From assembly GCA_964542965.1 (NCBI GenBank), contig CAZIVH010000014.1, forward strand, positions 1-23,844: a stretch of 23,844 nt of DNA. Direction: 5' to 3'. The first letter of the stretch is position 1. The number at the start of each line of letters is the position of its first letter. Made by a program: the position numbers and the translations under genes. This DNA is from CAJBLF01 sp964542965 (GTDB lineage Bacteria > Patescibacteriota > Gracilibacteria > Absconditabacterales > Absconditicoccaceae). The notes under the pieces are model-generated. The model did not search any database. It was not told where the DNA came from and saw nothing but the letters and a program-made list of their open reading frames with translations. This document shows positions 9,586-17,875 of the stretch, piece by piece.

Positions 9586-10113
9586 ATGAAAAAATTGATT
9601 GTTATACCTATTTTATCACTTGTTATGTTATGAGTCATGGGATGCGCTGTAGAAAAAACCGTCGAGAAAGGAAATACGGTAACCGTAGATTATGTAGGGA
9701 AACTCCAAGATGGAACCGTATTTGATACGAGTATAGAGAGTGTCGCTAAAGAAAGCGGCAAATATTCATCCGGAAGGAATTACGACGAAGGATTGACCTT
9801 CACTGCATGAGCCGGACAGATGATCGCAGGATTTGACCAAGGCGTCATCGGAATGAAAATAGGAGAAACCAAAACCGTGACCATAGAGCCAAAAGATGCG
9901 TACGGAGAACGGGATGAGAAAAAACTCATCACTATGCCGAAAAAAGATATTCCTGACGCAGACCAATACCAAGTAGGCATGCAAGTGATGTCATCATACG
10001 GACAAGTATTCAAAGTCTATGAAGTCAAACAAGACGAAATAGTTTTCGATGCCAATCATGAATTGGCAGGCAAGACGTTGGTATTTGATATCACGATCAA
10101 AAGCGTAAAATAA
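9586..10113 (+). CDS. FKBP-type peptidyl-prolyl isomerase, SlyD-like, exported lipoprotein
   Basis: 175 residues. MKKLIVIPILSLVML plus G-V-M-G-C is a lipoprotein signal with the lipidated Cys at 20. The mature part is an FKBP domain: V-D-Y-V-G-K-L-Q-D-G-T-V-F-D-T, then G-Q-M-I-A-G-F-D-Q-G-V-I-G-M-K-I-G-E, then an insert of the SlyD type ending D-A-N-H-E-L-A-G-K-T-L-V-F-D-I. It should catalyse proline isomerisation and act as a chaperone outside the membrane. AAAGGA at 9578-9583 sets ATG 9586; an open frame upstream to 9412 has no signal peptide and is rejected. Two glycines (one in the signal) are UGA. First gene of a four-gene + strand run. Confidence 0.9.
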
Positions 10114-10179
10114 GCGATATACAAAACAAAAAACAAAAAAAATATAGAATATTCTATTTAATTTTTCCGTATCATAAAA

Positions 10180-10608
10180 ATGATTTCCAGAAATAAACCG
10201 GAAAACTTCACTCCGAAATTTGAGGTGGTAAGCTGTTTTGTGGAATACAACGATGAAATATTGCTCCTGCTCAGACAAGATCATAAGCCAGAAGGGAATA
10301 CCTATGGCGTACCGGCAGGGAAAATCGATCAATGAGAGACGGGTGCAATAGCGATGAAAAGGGAAGGAGAAGAAGAGACTAAGATAGATCTCAGTGACGC
10401 AGAATATTTCGATAAACTCTTCGTGACCTATCCCGACTATCAATTCATCTATCATATGTATTCCAAAAGATTCGCCGAAAGACCAGAAGTGATAATAAAC
10501 CCAAAAGAGCACAAAGACTATACGCGAAAAACACCGACAGAAGCATTGAAAATGGATTTGATCAGAGATCTTGATGAATGCATCAAACTCTTTTACGATG
10601 TCAAATAA
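10180..10608 (+). CDS. Nudix hydrolase
   Basis: 142 residues. The Nudix box begins at Gly47 (G-K-I-D-Q-G-E-T, Gly52 from UGA) and runs to R61-E-G-E-E-E-T-K-I69. R61, E62 and the metal ligands E65 and E66 are kept, but the consensus Gly at 68 is Lys. The preceding F-E-V-V-S-C-F-V and L-L-L-L-R-Q and the G-V-P-A-G motif fit nucleotide-pyrophosphatase-like members. Substrate not predictable. ATG 10180 is the only start that keeps the whole fold. The leader carries a 14-nt perfect palindrome ATAGAATATTCTAT (10144-10157) whose role is unknown. No Shine-Dalgarno; the leader is A-rich like those of the next two genes. Confidence 0.88.
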
Positions 10609-10645
10609 AAAGCTAACATAGTACAAACCAAAACAAAAAAAATCT

Positions 10646-10987
10646 ATGAACATCTTTTTCAAAAAGATCCAAAAATCTTTTGATTTGTTGGATCAAAAAA
10701 AAGCAAAACAATCATCGTTTATGAAGGCATTGGAATATATGCTGAAAATAGCCGATGAAAGCGAGTATGAAGTGGAAGAATGTACTATCACCACTGATCA
10801 AAATGGTGATATCGTGATAGCATTGAGAACTAAACGCGCTCTACTCACCATCACTGCAAATGATAATGGTATCTCCTACATGGGAGGAGGACCAAAAAAA
10901 GAGGATAGAATTCATCTAATAAATACGAGAAGCTATTCAATAAGCAGTGAAGTGTTTGAGTGGATACAAAGAAATCGTAAACAATAA
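10646..10987 (+). CDS. Small uncharacterised protein
   Basis: 113 residues, TAA stop. No family recognised. The N-terminal half is helical and Lys-rich (FFKKIQKSFDLLDQKKAKQ), the middle looks like a beta-meander (E-C-T-I-T-T-D-Q-N-G-D-I-V-I-A-L-R-T), then S-Y-M-G-G-G-P-K-K. No UGA glycine is used. It follows the Nudix gene by 37 nt and precedes another small unknown by 17 nt. The same A-rich leader (AACAAAAAAAATCT, then ATG) replaces a Shine-Dalgarno. Operon membership is inferred from spacing and strand. Confidence 0.7.
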   Translation: MNIFFKKIQKSFDLLDQKKAKQSSFMKALEYMLKIADESEYEVEECTITTDQNGDIVIALRTKRALLTITANDNGISYMGGGPKKEDRIHLINTRSYSISSEVFEWIQRNRKQ

Positions 10988-11004
10988 CAACAAAAAAAAC
11001 ACCT

Positions 11005-11346
11005 ATGAACGAGCCAATTATCCCCAAAGAAAGAGTTTTTAAAGAACTTACTTTGAAACTCATGGAATCATCCACACCGATTTTTTTGGATGGAGAGCTT
11101 AGAGAAGTACGAATGCAGACATTCACCGATGAGCAAGAAAGAGCTGAATATATGGATTTCACGCTTATCTACGATCCTACTTGCGAAACAAACAATCATT
11201 ATGAGATACGCGTATTGGAAGCGAATACCGAAGATATACGCGTCAAGAACTTCCTGTTCTATACGATTCATAATTCATATTATGGTATATTACATGGAAC
11301 AACCACAAAAAGAACAAAATGGTATATCTTTATCGTCAAAATATGA
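11005..11346 (+). CDS. Small uncharacterised protein; ends at UGA before a terminator, or at 11430 under strict code 25
   Basis: 113 residues to the UGA at 11344-11346. No family recognised; acidic, with no membrane segment. All three glycines are GGN. A strong terminator begins 5 nt after this UGA. If UGA is glycine, the frame continues through the hairpin and T-tract to TAG at 11428-11430, adding 28 residues that look non-natural (R-P-L-F-F-I-L-E-K-R-R). The other reading frame across the 3' end (MEQPQKEQNGISLSSKYD) also looks protein-like, so a frameshift near 11290 cannot be excluded. Last gene of the FKBP-Nudix run. Confidence 0.6.
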   Translation: MNEPIIPKERVFKELTLKLMESSTPIFLDGELREVRMQTFTDEQERAEYMDFTLIYDPTCETNNHYEIRVLEANTEDIRVKNFLFYTIHNSYYGILHGTTTKRTKWYIFIVKI

Positions 11347-11351
11347 CGTGC

Positions 11352-11379
11352 AGGCCGGTTTTCCCGGCCTCTTTTTTTT
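11352..11379 (+). terminator. Strong intrinsic terminator of the FKBP-Nudix operon
   Basis: AGGCCGG (11352-11358) and CCGGCCT (11364-11370) form a perfect 7-bp GC-rich stem with a 5-nt loop, followed by C and eight T. Confidence 0.9.
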
Positions 11380-11445
11380 ATTTTAGAAAAAAGACGATTA
11401 ATAATCGTCCCTATAGTATATTCACAATAGTATATTCCAACAATT

Positions 11446-11486
11446 CCATCATTATTCATTATTCATTATTCATTTTTCATTATATT
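11446..11486. repeat. ATTCATT-word repeat forming the 3' end of tsaD
   Basis: Several nearly identical TTATTCA/TTTTTCA units follow one another. On the minus strand they encode the last residues of TsaD (E-Y-N-E-K-G-I-M-N-N-E), where the family normally has a conserved tail. Confidence 0.65.
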
Positions 11487-12534
11487 CAAGTATTCAAGCC
11501 AGCCCTATCATCGCGGCATTATCAGTCGAATATACTTTCTTCGTCGGCCTGAGAAATATTCAATTCTCAATTTTCAATTTTCAATATTCATTCAGATATT
11601 CTCGCAATCTATCGTTACACGAAACTCCGCCTGCTAATCACAAAGTTTTTGCACCAAAAAAGATTCACGCACGAACTAACTTCTTGACCATCACTTCGAC
11701 AACAGCTTCTTGAAATTCATAGGCAATATCACAGATAAGTTCCTCTGGAATTACTAATTTTCCATTGTCCAATCTTTCAATCTTTCCATCTTCCTCCAAT
11801 TTTTTCAAAAGAATAGATACCTGAGACTTCATTCACGAAAAGCTGAATTCAAAGGTATCCTTGGAAAGGAAGATTCTTTTAAATTCAACGTCGGGATTAT
11901 TCTTTCATTTTAACGCTTTTTCAGAAATCCATTGTCCTCAGGGATATGGGCCGCCGAGCATCCTCGCGACCTTATCGAAACACTCCCCCGCTGCATCATC
12001 CAAGGTATATCATACTTTTGCTATATGGTATCATCAAAACTGTCTTCGTTCCAATCATTCTCAATTCTCAATTTTCAATTCTCAATTATTTACGATGTAG
12101 ATATCATTATGTCCACCGCTCGCAGTAAGCACTACCATAGGGAATTGAAGATCAGAAATATTTCTTTCCAGTAGCAAGGAAAATAAGTGTCCATACACAT
12201 GATTCACCTGCACCAACGGTTTGGTGAAATAGCTGGAAAGCAAAGACGCTACAGCCTTGCCGACCACCAAAGAGCCAGGAAGTCAGGGATGTGTAGTCAC
12301 ACTGATGAAATCAACATCTTTAAGGGTATCCAATCATATGTTTTTGAGCACTTCGATGATCTTGTCAGAATGAAGCCTAGAAGCTATTTCTGGCACAACT
12401 CCTCCATACTGCTGATGATCCTGGATCTGTGAATACGCCAAAAGCGAATCTACCGAAAAAACATCGTCCTCAAAATGGACAATACCCACAGAAGTGTCGT
12501 CACAACTAGTCTCTATAGCTAACGTCTTTATCAT
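11452..12534 (-). CDS. tsaD: tRNA N6-adenosine threonylcarbamoyltransferase TsaD (Kae1/Gcp), with in-frame repeat inserts
   Basis: 360 residues; usual length is about 330-345. It transfers the threonylcarbamoyl group to A37 of ANN-decoding tRNAs. Seen: MIKTLAIETSCDDTSVGIV start, E-I-A-S-R-x-H, P-G-L-P-G-S-L-V-V-G, metal ligands H112-x-x-x-H116 (HVYGH), T-A-S-G-G-H-N, T-L-D-D-A-A-G-E-C-F-D-K-V-A-R, Y-P-G-G, F-S-F-S-G-M-K, G-G-V-S-C-N and S-T-D-N-A-A-M-I. Residues 151-166 (GELKIENGEGLERRQF) form an extra loop between beta-strand and TLDD, and 319-325 (KLKIENG) a second one; both derive from the same DNA repeat. The C-terminus is short and made of an ATTCATT repeat. ATG 12534 is chosen over TTG 12543. 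A -10-like TATACT (12551-12556) gives a very short leader. Many glycines are UGA. Confidence 0.93.
11560..11590. repeat. CAATTCTCAATTTT-word repeat, copy 1, in frame in tsaD
   Basis: The words CAATTCT and CAATTTT alternate. Translated on the minus strand it gives G-K-L-K-I-E-N-G, with glycine from UGA. Confidence 0.75.
12057..12088. repeat. CAATTCTCAATTTT-word repeat, copy 2, in frame in tsaD
   Basis: Four alternating CAATTCT/CAATTTT words, encoding N-N-G-E-L-K-I-E-N-G-E-G. It is in the same translation frame as copy 1 and is read through only because UGA is sense. Confidence 0.8.
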
Positions 12535-12565
12535 AAAAAACAAAAAAAACAGTATAAAATATTGG

Positions 12566-12598
12566 GAGCTTCAGGCTTTGAGCTTTAGGCTTCAAACT
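12566..12598. repeat. AGCTTYAGGCTT two-word repeat in the tsaD upstream region
   Basis: AGCTTCAGGCTT is followed after 2 nt by AGCTTTAGGCTT. It lies in the 142-nt divergent gap between tsaD and the 692-residue gene and resembles the two-word repeats inside genes, but with different words. Confidence 0.6.
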
Positions 12599-12609
12599 AA
12601 TGTAAAAAT

Positions 12610-12638
12610 TTGCTTTTTTTAGAGTTTTGGAGTATAAT
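12610..12638 (+). promoter_or_regulatory. Sigma70-type promoter of the 692-residue gene
   Basis: TTGCTT (12610-12615), 17-nt spacer, perfect TATAAT (12633-12638). A second TATAAT at 12659-12664 lies closer to ATG 12677 but has no good -35. Confidence 0.6.
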
Positions 12639-12676
12639 TATACTATAGCAATATCATTTATAATGTAAAGAAAAAT

Positions 12677-14755
12677 ATGAAAAGCATCAAAGGGGAAAAA
12701 GTGACTTCATCAAAAGAGTATGATTATCTGAATAGCAAGATCAGAAGTGGATGATCTACATATTCGCAAATACAGGAAAAAAGAGAGGAAATCAAAAAAA
12801 ACATAGAGAACACTATCCCAGAAGAGCAAACAGAGAATATAAAAAAATTCAAAAAAGTGCTGTTCAGAGCACTCAAAGATGGATTAGATAATAGTATTAT
12901 CTCAAACAAATATTTATTTGAATTGATGAAAGACGTCATCAAAAAAAAACAGCTCTACGATGGGCTCTACAAAGTAGATGTCGTCAAAAAGACCAAAGAT
13001 GGAATCATATGCAAAATATATTCAGGGAATTATCAAACAGATATAGAGATAAGTAATGCGCAAATCATGGCAAAAAAACCAAAGGAAGATAGGATAGAGG
13101 AATTATTCACCATAACAAAAAAATTCAAAAATGAAAAAGGAGAAGTAATATCCAAAAAAAGGCAGGGAAAACCGGAAGATTTTCTTGAAGAAATCCAATA
13201 CAAGGATAGCGTCATCATCGACATACAGAAAGGACATATAAGAAAAGTAGATCCAGACAATATCATAGACGAAATCAAAACGTACATCAAAAAAGACGAT
13301 AACGAAAAGATAAAAGCAAAGAAAATCCATACAGCGATGAAATTCTTGAACGATTCAAGAGATAGGATGTCTTCGGAATATATCTCAGAATTTTTCAAAT
13401 GAGTGAGAGAAAAACAGAGGAAACGACAAGGAAAGGGAAAAGAAGAAATTAGCAAAGAACAGTTTGCAGAAGTGCTCAAGAGATTCATCAACAAAGAGAA
13501 AGCGTACGTTCACAAAGGAAATGATATAGACAAATCGGCATTGCAATTTTTGCTCAAGAAACTAGGAGTCAAAGACGACAAGATATTCCACGAAATAGCG
13601 CATAGCGAAGTGGATACTATCAACGATGGACTCTTTTTTGATGTAGGAGGGACCATCAATGGAATAAAAAGTATGGACAAGGTGGTAGGAATGAAAAAAT
13701 GAGGCATACCGATGAAAAAAACCAAAACCATCATAAGTGAACATAGTGATGGATCCGACAAGGCATTATTGAACAATAGACCTTGTTCTACGACGCAAAT
13801 GATCTTCACGATAGCAAATCAGTTATGAATGATAAGCAAAGAAGAATTACCGCAAATGGAAAGATTCATGTATTTCGTCAATGCTGTAGATAGCATGGAT
13901 TATCAGATCAGCAGTATCGATTATCCAAACAACTATCAAACGCTTTTCTGATTATACCGCAAAATGGATATCAAAGATATCTATAATTATTTCAAGGATC
14001 CTTCGCATAATGGATTCGAGAGACTATCACCAGAATATATGGACCATATAGTGCTCAAGAACGATAACGGAACAACATCAACGCTCAAAGAATTTTCAAG
14101 AGGGCATCATGAAAGGATAGACAAAAATATAGAAAACTTCAAAAAACTCCAACAAGAGAAGAAAGAATTCACGTTTAAAAGTCAAAAATATATCGTAGAT
14201 CTGAAAGGAGAGATAGAAGATGGAGCACAGACAGCGTGATATTACGGATACGGATATTTCACGATAGGACAGGAAAGAGGGAATATCTACATGTACAATC
14301 CCAAGAAACTACCATTCATGATCGAAGGATATCCTACCGACGGACATTTCCTTATCATAAATAATCCAGCAAAAGAGCATATCGAGCCCATCTTAGAAAG
14401 ATTTATATGTGACGATGGAATCAAACAAGAAATACTAGAAAAGATAGAGGAAAGATACCGCAAAAAAAACGCTCATAAGATAGTAGAGGAAAGAAAAGAA
14501 AATTTACTGAAACCTATAAACGAAAAAGACCTGAAAGTAGGCAAAACATATACGGCGGTTATCAACAATGTCACCAATAAGATAATCTACGTCTATCTGG
14601 ATAATGAAGGAAAGATAAGAGGATTGATAAAATTTGAAAACAAAGAGGATGCAAAAAAATTCAACAGATGAGATCTGATTCATCTACGCATCCAAGAAAT
14701 CAAGACCGGAGAAGAGCATCCTTTCATCATCGGAGCACATATACCTACGAAATAG
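12677..14755 (+). CDS. Uncharacterised 692-residue protein with possible DHH/MYG1-like core and C-terminal OB (S1-like) domain
   Basis: Continuous only when UGA is read as glycine at about eight places. The N-terminal half is Lys/Glu-rich and mostly helical. A central block has F-F-D-V-G-G, I-S-E-H-S-D-G-S-D-K, C-S-T-T-Q-M-I-F and V-N-A-V-D-S-M-D. Its order recalls the V-D-V-G-G ... D-H-H ... S-x-x-G-L ... D-x-x-D layout of DHH/MYG1-type phosphoesterases, but the DHH itself is not conserved, so this is a weak structural guess. Residues about 618-690 (LKVGKTYTAVINN through IRGLIKF to GDLIHLRIQEIK) resemble an S1-like OB-fold, suggesting RNA binding. There are no signal or membrane segments. 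Codons are A-rich. The stop overlaps the convergent flippase gene by 11 nt. Function unknown. Confidence 0.8.
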
Positions 14756-16301
14756 GAGAAGAAGAAAGATCATCAGCACCAGTCAATCATTTGGCTATCT
14801 TTTTGATGACAGGAAGAGAAATATATACAATGATAAGGTTGAGTACAATAGCTACGATAAAGAACCATAGCATCGTTATCGTTCGAAAATAAGTAATGGC
14901 ATACCCTACTCCCGACAAGAGCAAGAGCAATGCCGACAGCTTCCGCGTGATTTTCCATGAAACAATAGGTTGAACATGTTTTTTATGACCAACTCGAATA
15001 GCACCAAGCATAAAGATCAATTCTATAGAAAGCTGGGTGATAGCTCCGCCGAACAATCAATAGGTAGGAATCATCCGTATTCATAAAGGAATACCGACCA
15101 AGACTCAGACCAGGTTAATAGGAAGCAATACATTCTGTTTTTCTACAGCAACGAAAAGATAATTATATACTTGTTTGATGAAGCTCCGCAAAAGGACTAT
15201 TCACAAAAAAGGAAGCACCTGATTTGATCATCGATCAGCAAGCGATACAAAGCTTCAAAGAAACGCTTTACCGGAAACGACAAGAACGATCTGATCAGCG
15301 AAAAGCCGGAAATTGACGGCAATGATTCATCAGATAAAAAACATGAGCAAAAGAAGATTGCCGATGCTTTTGCGTTTTTCAAGCAAGGAATAATTTGATA
15401 TCTTATGGAGCAACGAATTACCCAACGCTGAAGGGATAATCAACAATATCTCTATCAACGAAAGGGACAAAGCCCACATTCACGAATAATCATGCCCTCA
15501 TGACGTAGGGAAAAACCATCAAAGGAACAACAATACAATCAACGTATGGAAGCTGCTAAGATAATACGATACGCCATATTGTCGATTACGTTTGATGATA
15601 TCTTTGGTGAATTTTCGATCGAACTGTATCTTCAAAGGAAGCAATCTGTTGGCGCTGATATGGATTTGAACATTCTGTCCTATAGAACTCGCAACGACTG
15701 AAAACATAATACAACAAAAAGCGATGAGAGAAACGGTTGTCCCATCAAACGTCATATCCTTGAAGATAAAGAACACGACAGGAATCAAGATAGCGATCTG
15801 CGAAAGTCTAGCGACGATCAAAGATCGACTCAATTGATCCATTCTCCGGAATATTTGGAGTGGAAGCTGCTGGATTCACGCGTACATGAAACTAGCGGAA
15901 AAAATCATACCAAACGGCAATCATCGGACAAGATACGGGTTAGATGTATAGGCAGGAAGCAAGTACGCCACGACAATGGCGACGATATATACCACAGACA
16001 TGATAATCAATCTCGTACCCACGAATTTTCCGTATTCGGATTTCAATTCCTTATGTTCAGGATCTGTATTTTGATCCTTGATAGCTCATAAACGTTTAAC
16101 AGCTAAGACATACAATCCCAGATCAGCCAAAGCCGTCCAGATAGCGAAATACTTCAATATCGTTGAATAATCTCCATATCTCAATGGCCCGAGATACGGC
16201 GTCATGATCTTGATCGTCAAAAATCAAAATAAAGCGCTGATGATTCTTCCCATCAGCTGCCATGCCGCGTCTTTTATTACTAATCTATGTGATGAAGTCA
16301 T
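14745..16301 (-). CDS. Polysaccharide/lipid-linked oligosaccharide flippase (Wzx/MviN-like MOP family)
   Basis: 518 residues, about 12-14 hydrophobic segments, sixteen UGA glycines. The N-terminal pattern (K-D-A-A-W-Q-L-M-G-R-I-I-S-A-L-F-G-F, then M-T-P-Y-L-G-P-L-R-Y-G-D-Y) is the classic start of Wzx-type flippases. The last segments (Y-G-L-F-G-G-A-I-T-Q-L) repeat the half-domain motif. It would move a lipid-linked glycan across the membrane; lipid II (MurJ) is possible but the typical MurJ motifs are not evident. ATG 16301 gives the full first helix. The two convergent stops share the stretch 14745-14755 (TAG on both strands). Confidence 0.85.
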
Positions 16302-16449
16302 ATACTAAAAACCAATAATAAATTGTAATGTACTTCGTGTAATAAACTCGCTATTGCTCGTGTAATGAGTTCACGTCGTTCACGTAATTACAATTAATTA
16401 CGCCGAAGGCAATTACGGGCAAAGCCCAAATTTCATCCGTAGGATAGTT
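16302..16449. repeat. Composite array of micro-hairpins separated by TAATTAC/TGTAAT words
   Basis: No gene. AATTGTAAT (16321-16329) is the exact reverse complement of ATTACAATT (16387-16395). Beyond it come GCC-GAA-GGC (16402-16410) and GGGC-AAA-GCCC (about 16417-16427). TGTAAT or AATTAC recurs about seven times as a separator. The array sits between two minus-strand genes. Confidence 0.6.
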
Positions 16450-16905
16450 TTATAATTTCATTTTCCTAGAGAATCTTTCAAGTGCCGTTTGATTATAATT
16501 GCCGAGCATAGGTAAATATGCGTCTAATTCATTGATGAAAGCCCTGATGTGCTCGATAGAATCATCTAACGTGTGGATCATATGTCATTTTTGGGTAAGT
16601 AAGACTATATTTTTGACTTCCTGGGTCTTGGAATGAATCTCCAGTACATAGCCAACGAAAGTATTCCAAGGATATACTTTATTTCCTATGACCAGCTGAT
16701 TTTTTTGGATGGTCATTTTCACTACCTGGCTGTTGATGGTAGAATAATAGAAATATCATCACAAAAGGAAAAAAATCAAGACACCGCCGACAATATTGCT
16801 ATTGAGAATAGAAAGCAAAAAAACGCTAGCTACCACGACAGCAAACACCAGATATCGAGTTTTTCCCCTTGAAAATTTCTCTCCATTATAGACGAGAACG
16901 CTCAT
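16450..16905 (-). CDS. Small membrane protein, two helices plus a soluble C-terminal domain
   Basis: 151 residues from ATG 16905. A basic lead (YNGEKFSRGKTR) precedes two hydrophobic helices (about 18-36 and 40-57), then a soluble beta-rich part (MTIQKNQLVIGNKVYPW, then VLEIHSKTQEVKNIVLLTQKG) that resembles bacterial PH-like domains. No family assigned. The frame is open further upstream, with ATGs at 16989 and 17004, but those lie in a palindromic repeat and would add an unlikely extension, so 16905 is preferred. It is transcribed with ksgA upstream. Three UGA glycines. Confidence 0.7.
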
Positions 16906-16983
16906 CAAGATAGAATAAAGGATAAAATTGCATAGAGTGTAATGGCTTTGAATGGATATTCAAGCGGAAAATATACCACAAAA

Positions 16984-17020
16984 CGTCATTCCGGTGCCAG
17001 GCATTCCAGCCGGAATCCAA
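16984..17020. repeat. GTCATTCCGG...CCGGAATCCA inverted repeat between ksgA and the membrane-protein gene
   Basis: ATTCCGG (16988-16994) and CCGGAAT (17010-17016) flank an inner TGCC-A-GGCA (16995-17003). It begins within 2 nt of the ksgA stop and has the look of the widely distributed 'GGATTCC..GGAATGAC' REP-type bacterial palindrome. Confidence 0.65.
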
Positions 17021-17021
17021 G

Positions 17022-17792
17022 CTATTCCATCAAAATAGACTCTATATGTTTCCGCGACAATTCCTCCAACCTTTTCTTTTTCAACGATTCCGGAAGGACA
17101 AAAGATATATCTGACTTTTTTTTGATCATTTTTTCGATCGCGCCCAAGGTCTTCCTGCTGAACGGCGCAAACAATTCCAAAAACGCGACTAATTTTTCGA
17201 AATTTATTTTCAATTCTCAATTTTTAATTGTCAATTGAATAAGGCAGCTCTTCACTTTCGGAGCGGGTTTGAAACACTTGGCAGGTACTCATTTCACGTA
17301 CGTGACATCATAGGCATAATTGAGTAATCGCCATAAATATGATTTTTTCTTCGCATCGCTTCTCAGCTTCTGCCCTACTTCATCCTGCACCATGAATATT
17401 CCCCCGGCAAAATCCTGTTGTCAGTATCAGAAGAATTTCCTGAGAATAGGAGACGTGATGTAATAAGGAAGATTACCGACAATCAACGTCTGTGAAGAAT
17501 GTATGTCTTTGTCAGAAAGCAGTTTATCCACATCCACTTCCAAAACATCACCTAGAATAAATTCTCAATTTTCAATTTTCAACTGTCAATTATCATAGAA
17601 TGTAGGATCCTTATCGATGATGAAGAAATTCGGCGAAATGGTTTGAATAAGCTTAGTTATCGATCACTTTCCAGGTCCTATCTCAATCAATGCTTCACAT
17701 CACCATTCATGATACAACGAGAGAACCTTGTCAGCGATATAGCTCCTGACTTTGGCATCGATGAGAAAATTCTGTCATAGATAGGTTCACAT
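17022..17792 (-). CDS. ksgA: 16S rRNA dimethyladenosine transferase KsgA/RsmA, with in-frame repeat segments
   Basis: 256 residues. It dimethylates two adjacent adenines near the 3' end of 16S rRNA. Seen: L-G-Q-N-F-L-I-D (5-12), SAM motif I-E-I-G-P-G-K-G-S (36-44), acidic D-K-D, G-D-V-L, motif IV N107-L-P-Y, F-M-V-Q-D-E-V, F-K-P-A-P-K-V, and the C-terminal R-K-T-L region. Ten of about 18 glycines are UGA, including those in L-G-Q and G-K-G-S; standard code would leave only scraps. Residues 68-77 (NGQLKIENGE) and 186-197 (QLTIKNGELKIN) are encoded by the same repeat found in tsaD, here replacing loop length rather than adding much. A -10 TATACT (17802-17807) is 9 nt from ATG 17792, so the leader is about 3 nt. 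Confidence 0.93.
17209..17238. repeat. CAATTCTCAATTTT-word repeat, copy 3, in frame in ksgA
   Basis: CAATTCT, CAATTTTT, AATTGT and CAATTG words, somewhat decayed. On the minus strand it encodes Q-L-T-I-K-N-G-E-L-K-I. Confidence 0.7.
17560..17594. repeat. CAATTCTCAATTTT-word repeat, copy 4, in frame in ksgA
   Basis: ATTCT, CAATTTT, CAATTTT, CAACTGT, CAATTAT words. On the minus strand it encodes N-G-Q-L-K-I-E-N-G-E with both glycines from UGA. Confidence 0.75.
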
Positions 17793-17827
17793 GATTACTA
17801 GAGTATATATTTTACACCTGGGTGCAA

Positions 17828-17854
17828 TAAAAAAACCCGGAGAAATTCTCCGGG
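17828..17854 (-). terminator. Intrinsic terminator after the 146-residue gene
   Basis: CCCGGAGAA and TTCTCCGGG (17836-17854) form a long GC-rich stem with a tiny centre, followed on the minus strand by seven T. It separates this gene from ksgA downstream. Confidence 0.9.
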
Positions 17855-17875
17855 AAATGCTTTGAAAAAGTGATT

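Noticed and set aside
11446..12088. CRISPR array suggested by regularly repeated CAATTCT words
   Set aside because: Units are only about 7 nt, adjacent, with no spacers, and they encode protein in frame.
12082..12270. tsaD, ksgA, mltG and the recombinase as pseudogenes broken by stop codons
   Set aside because: Every break is TGA at a conserved or acceptable glycine position; the genes are intact under code 25.
16942..17238. + strand open frame across the ksgA 3' end
   Set aside because: It covers the palindrome and a repeat and is antisense to the conserved KsgA C-terminus.
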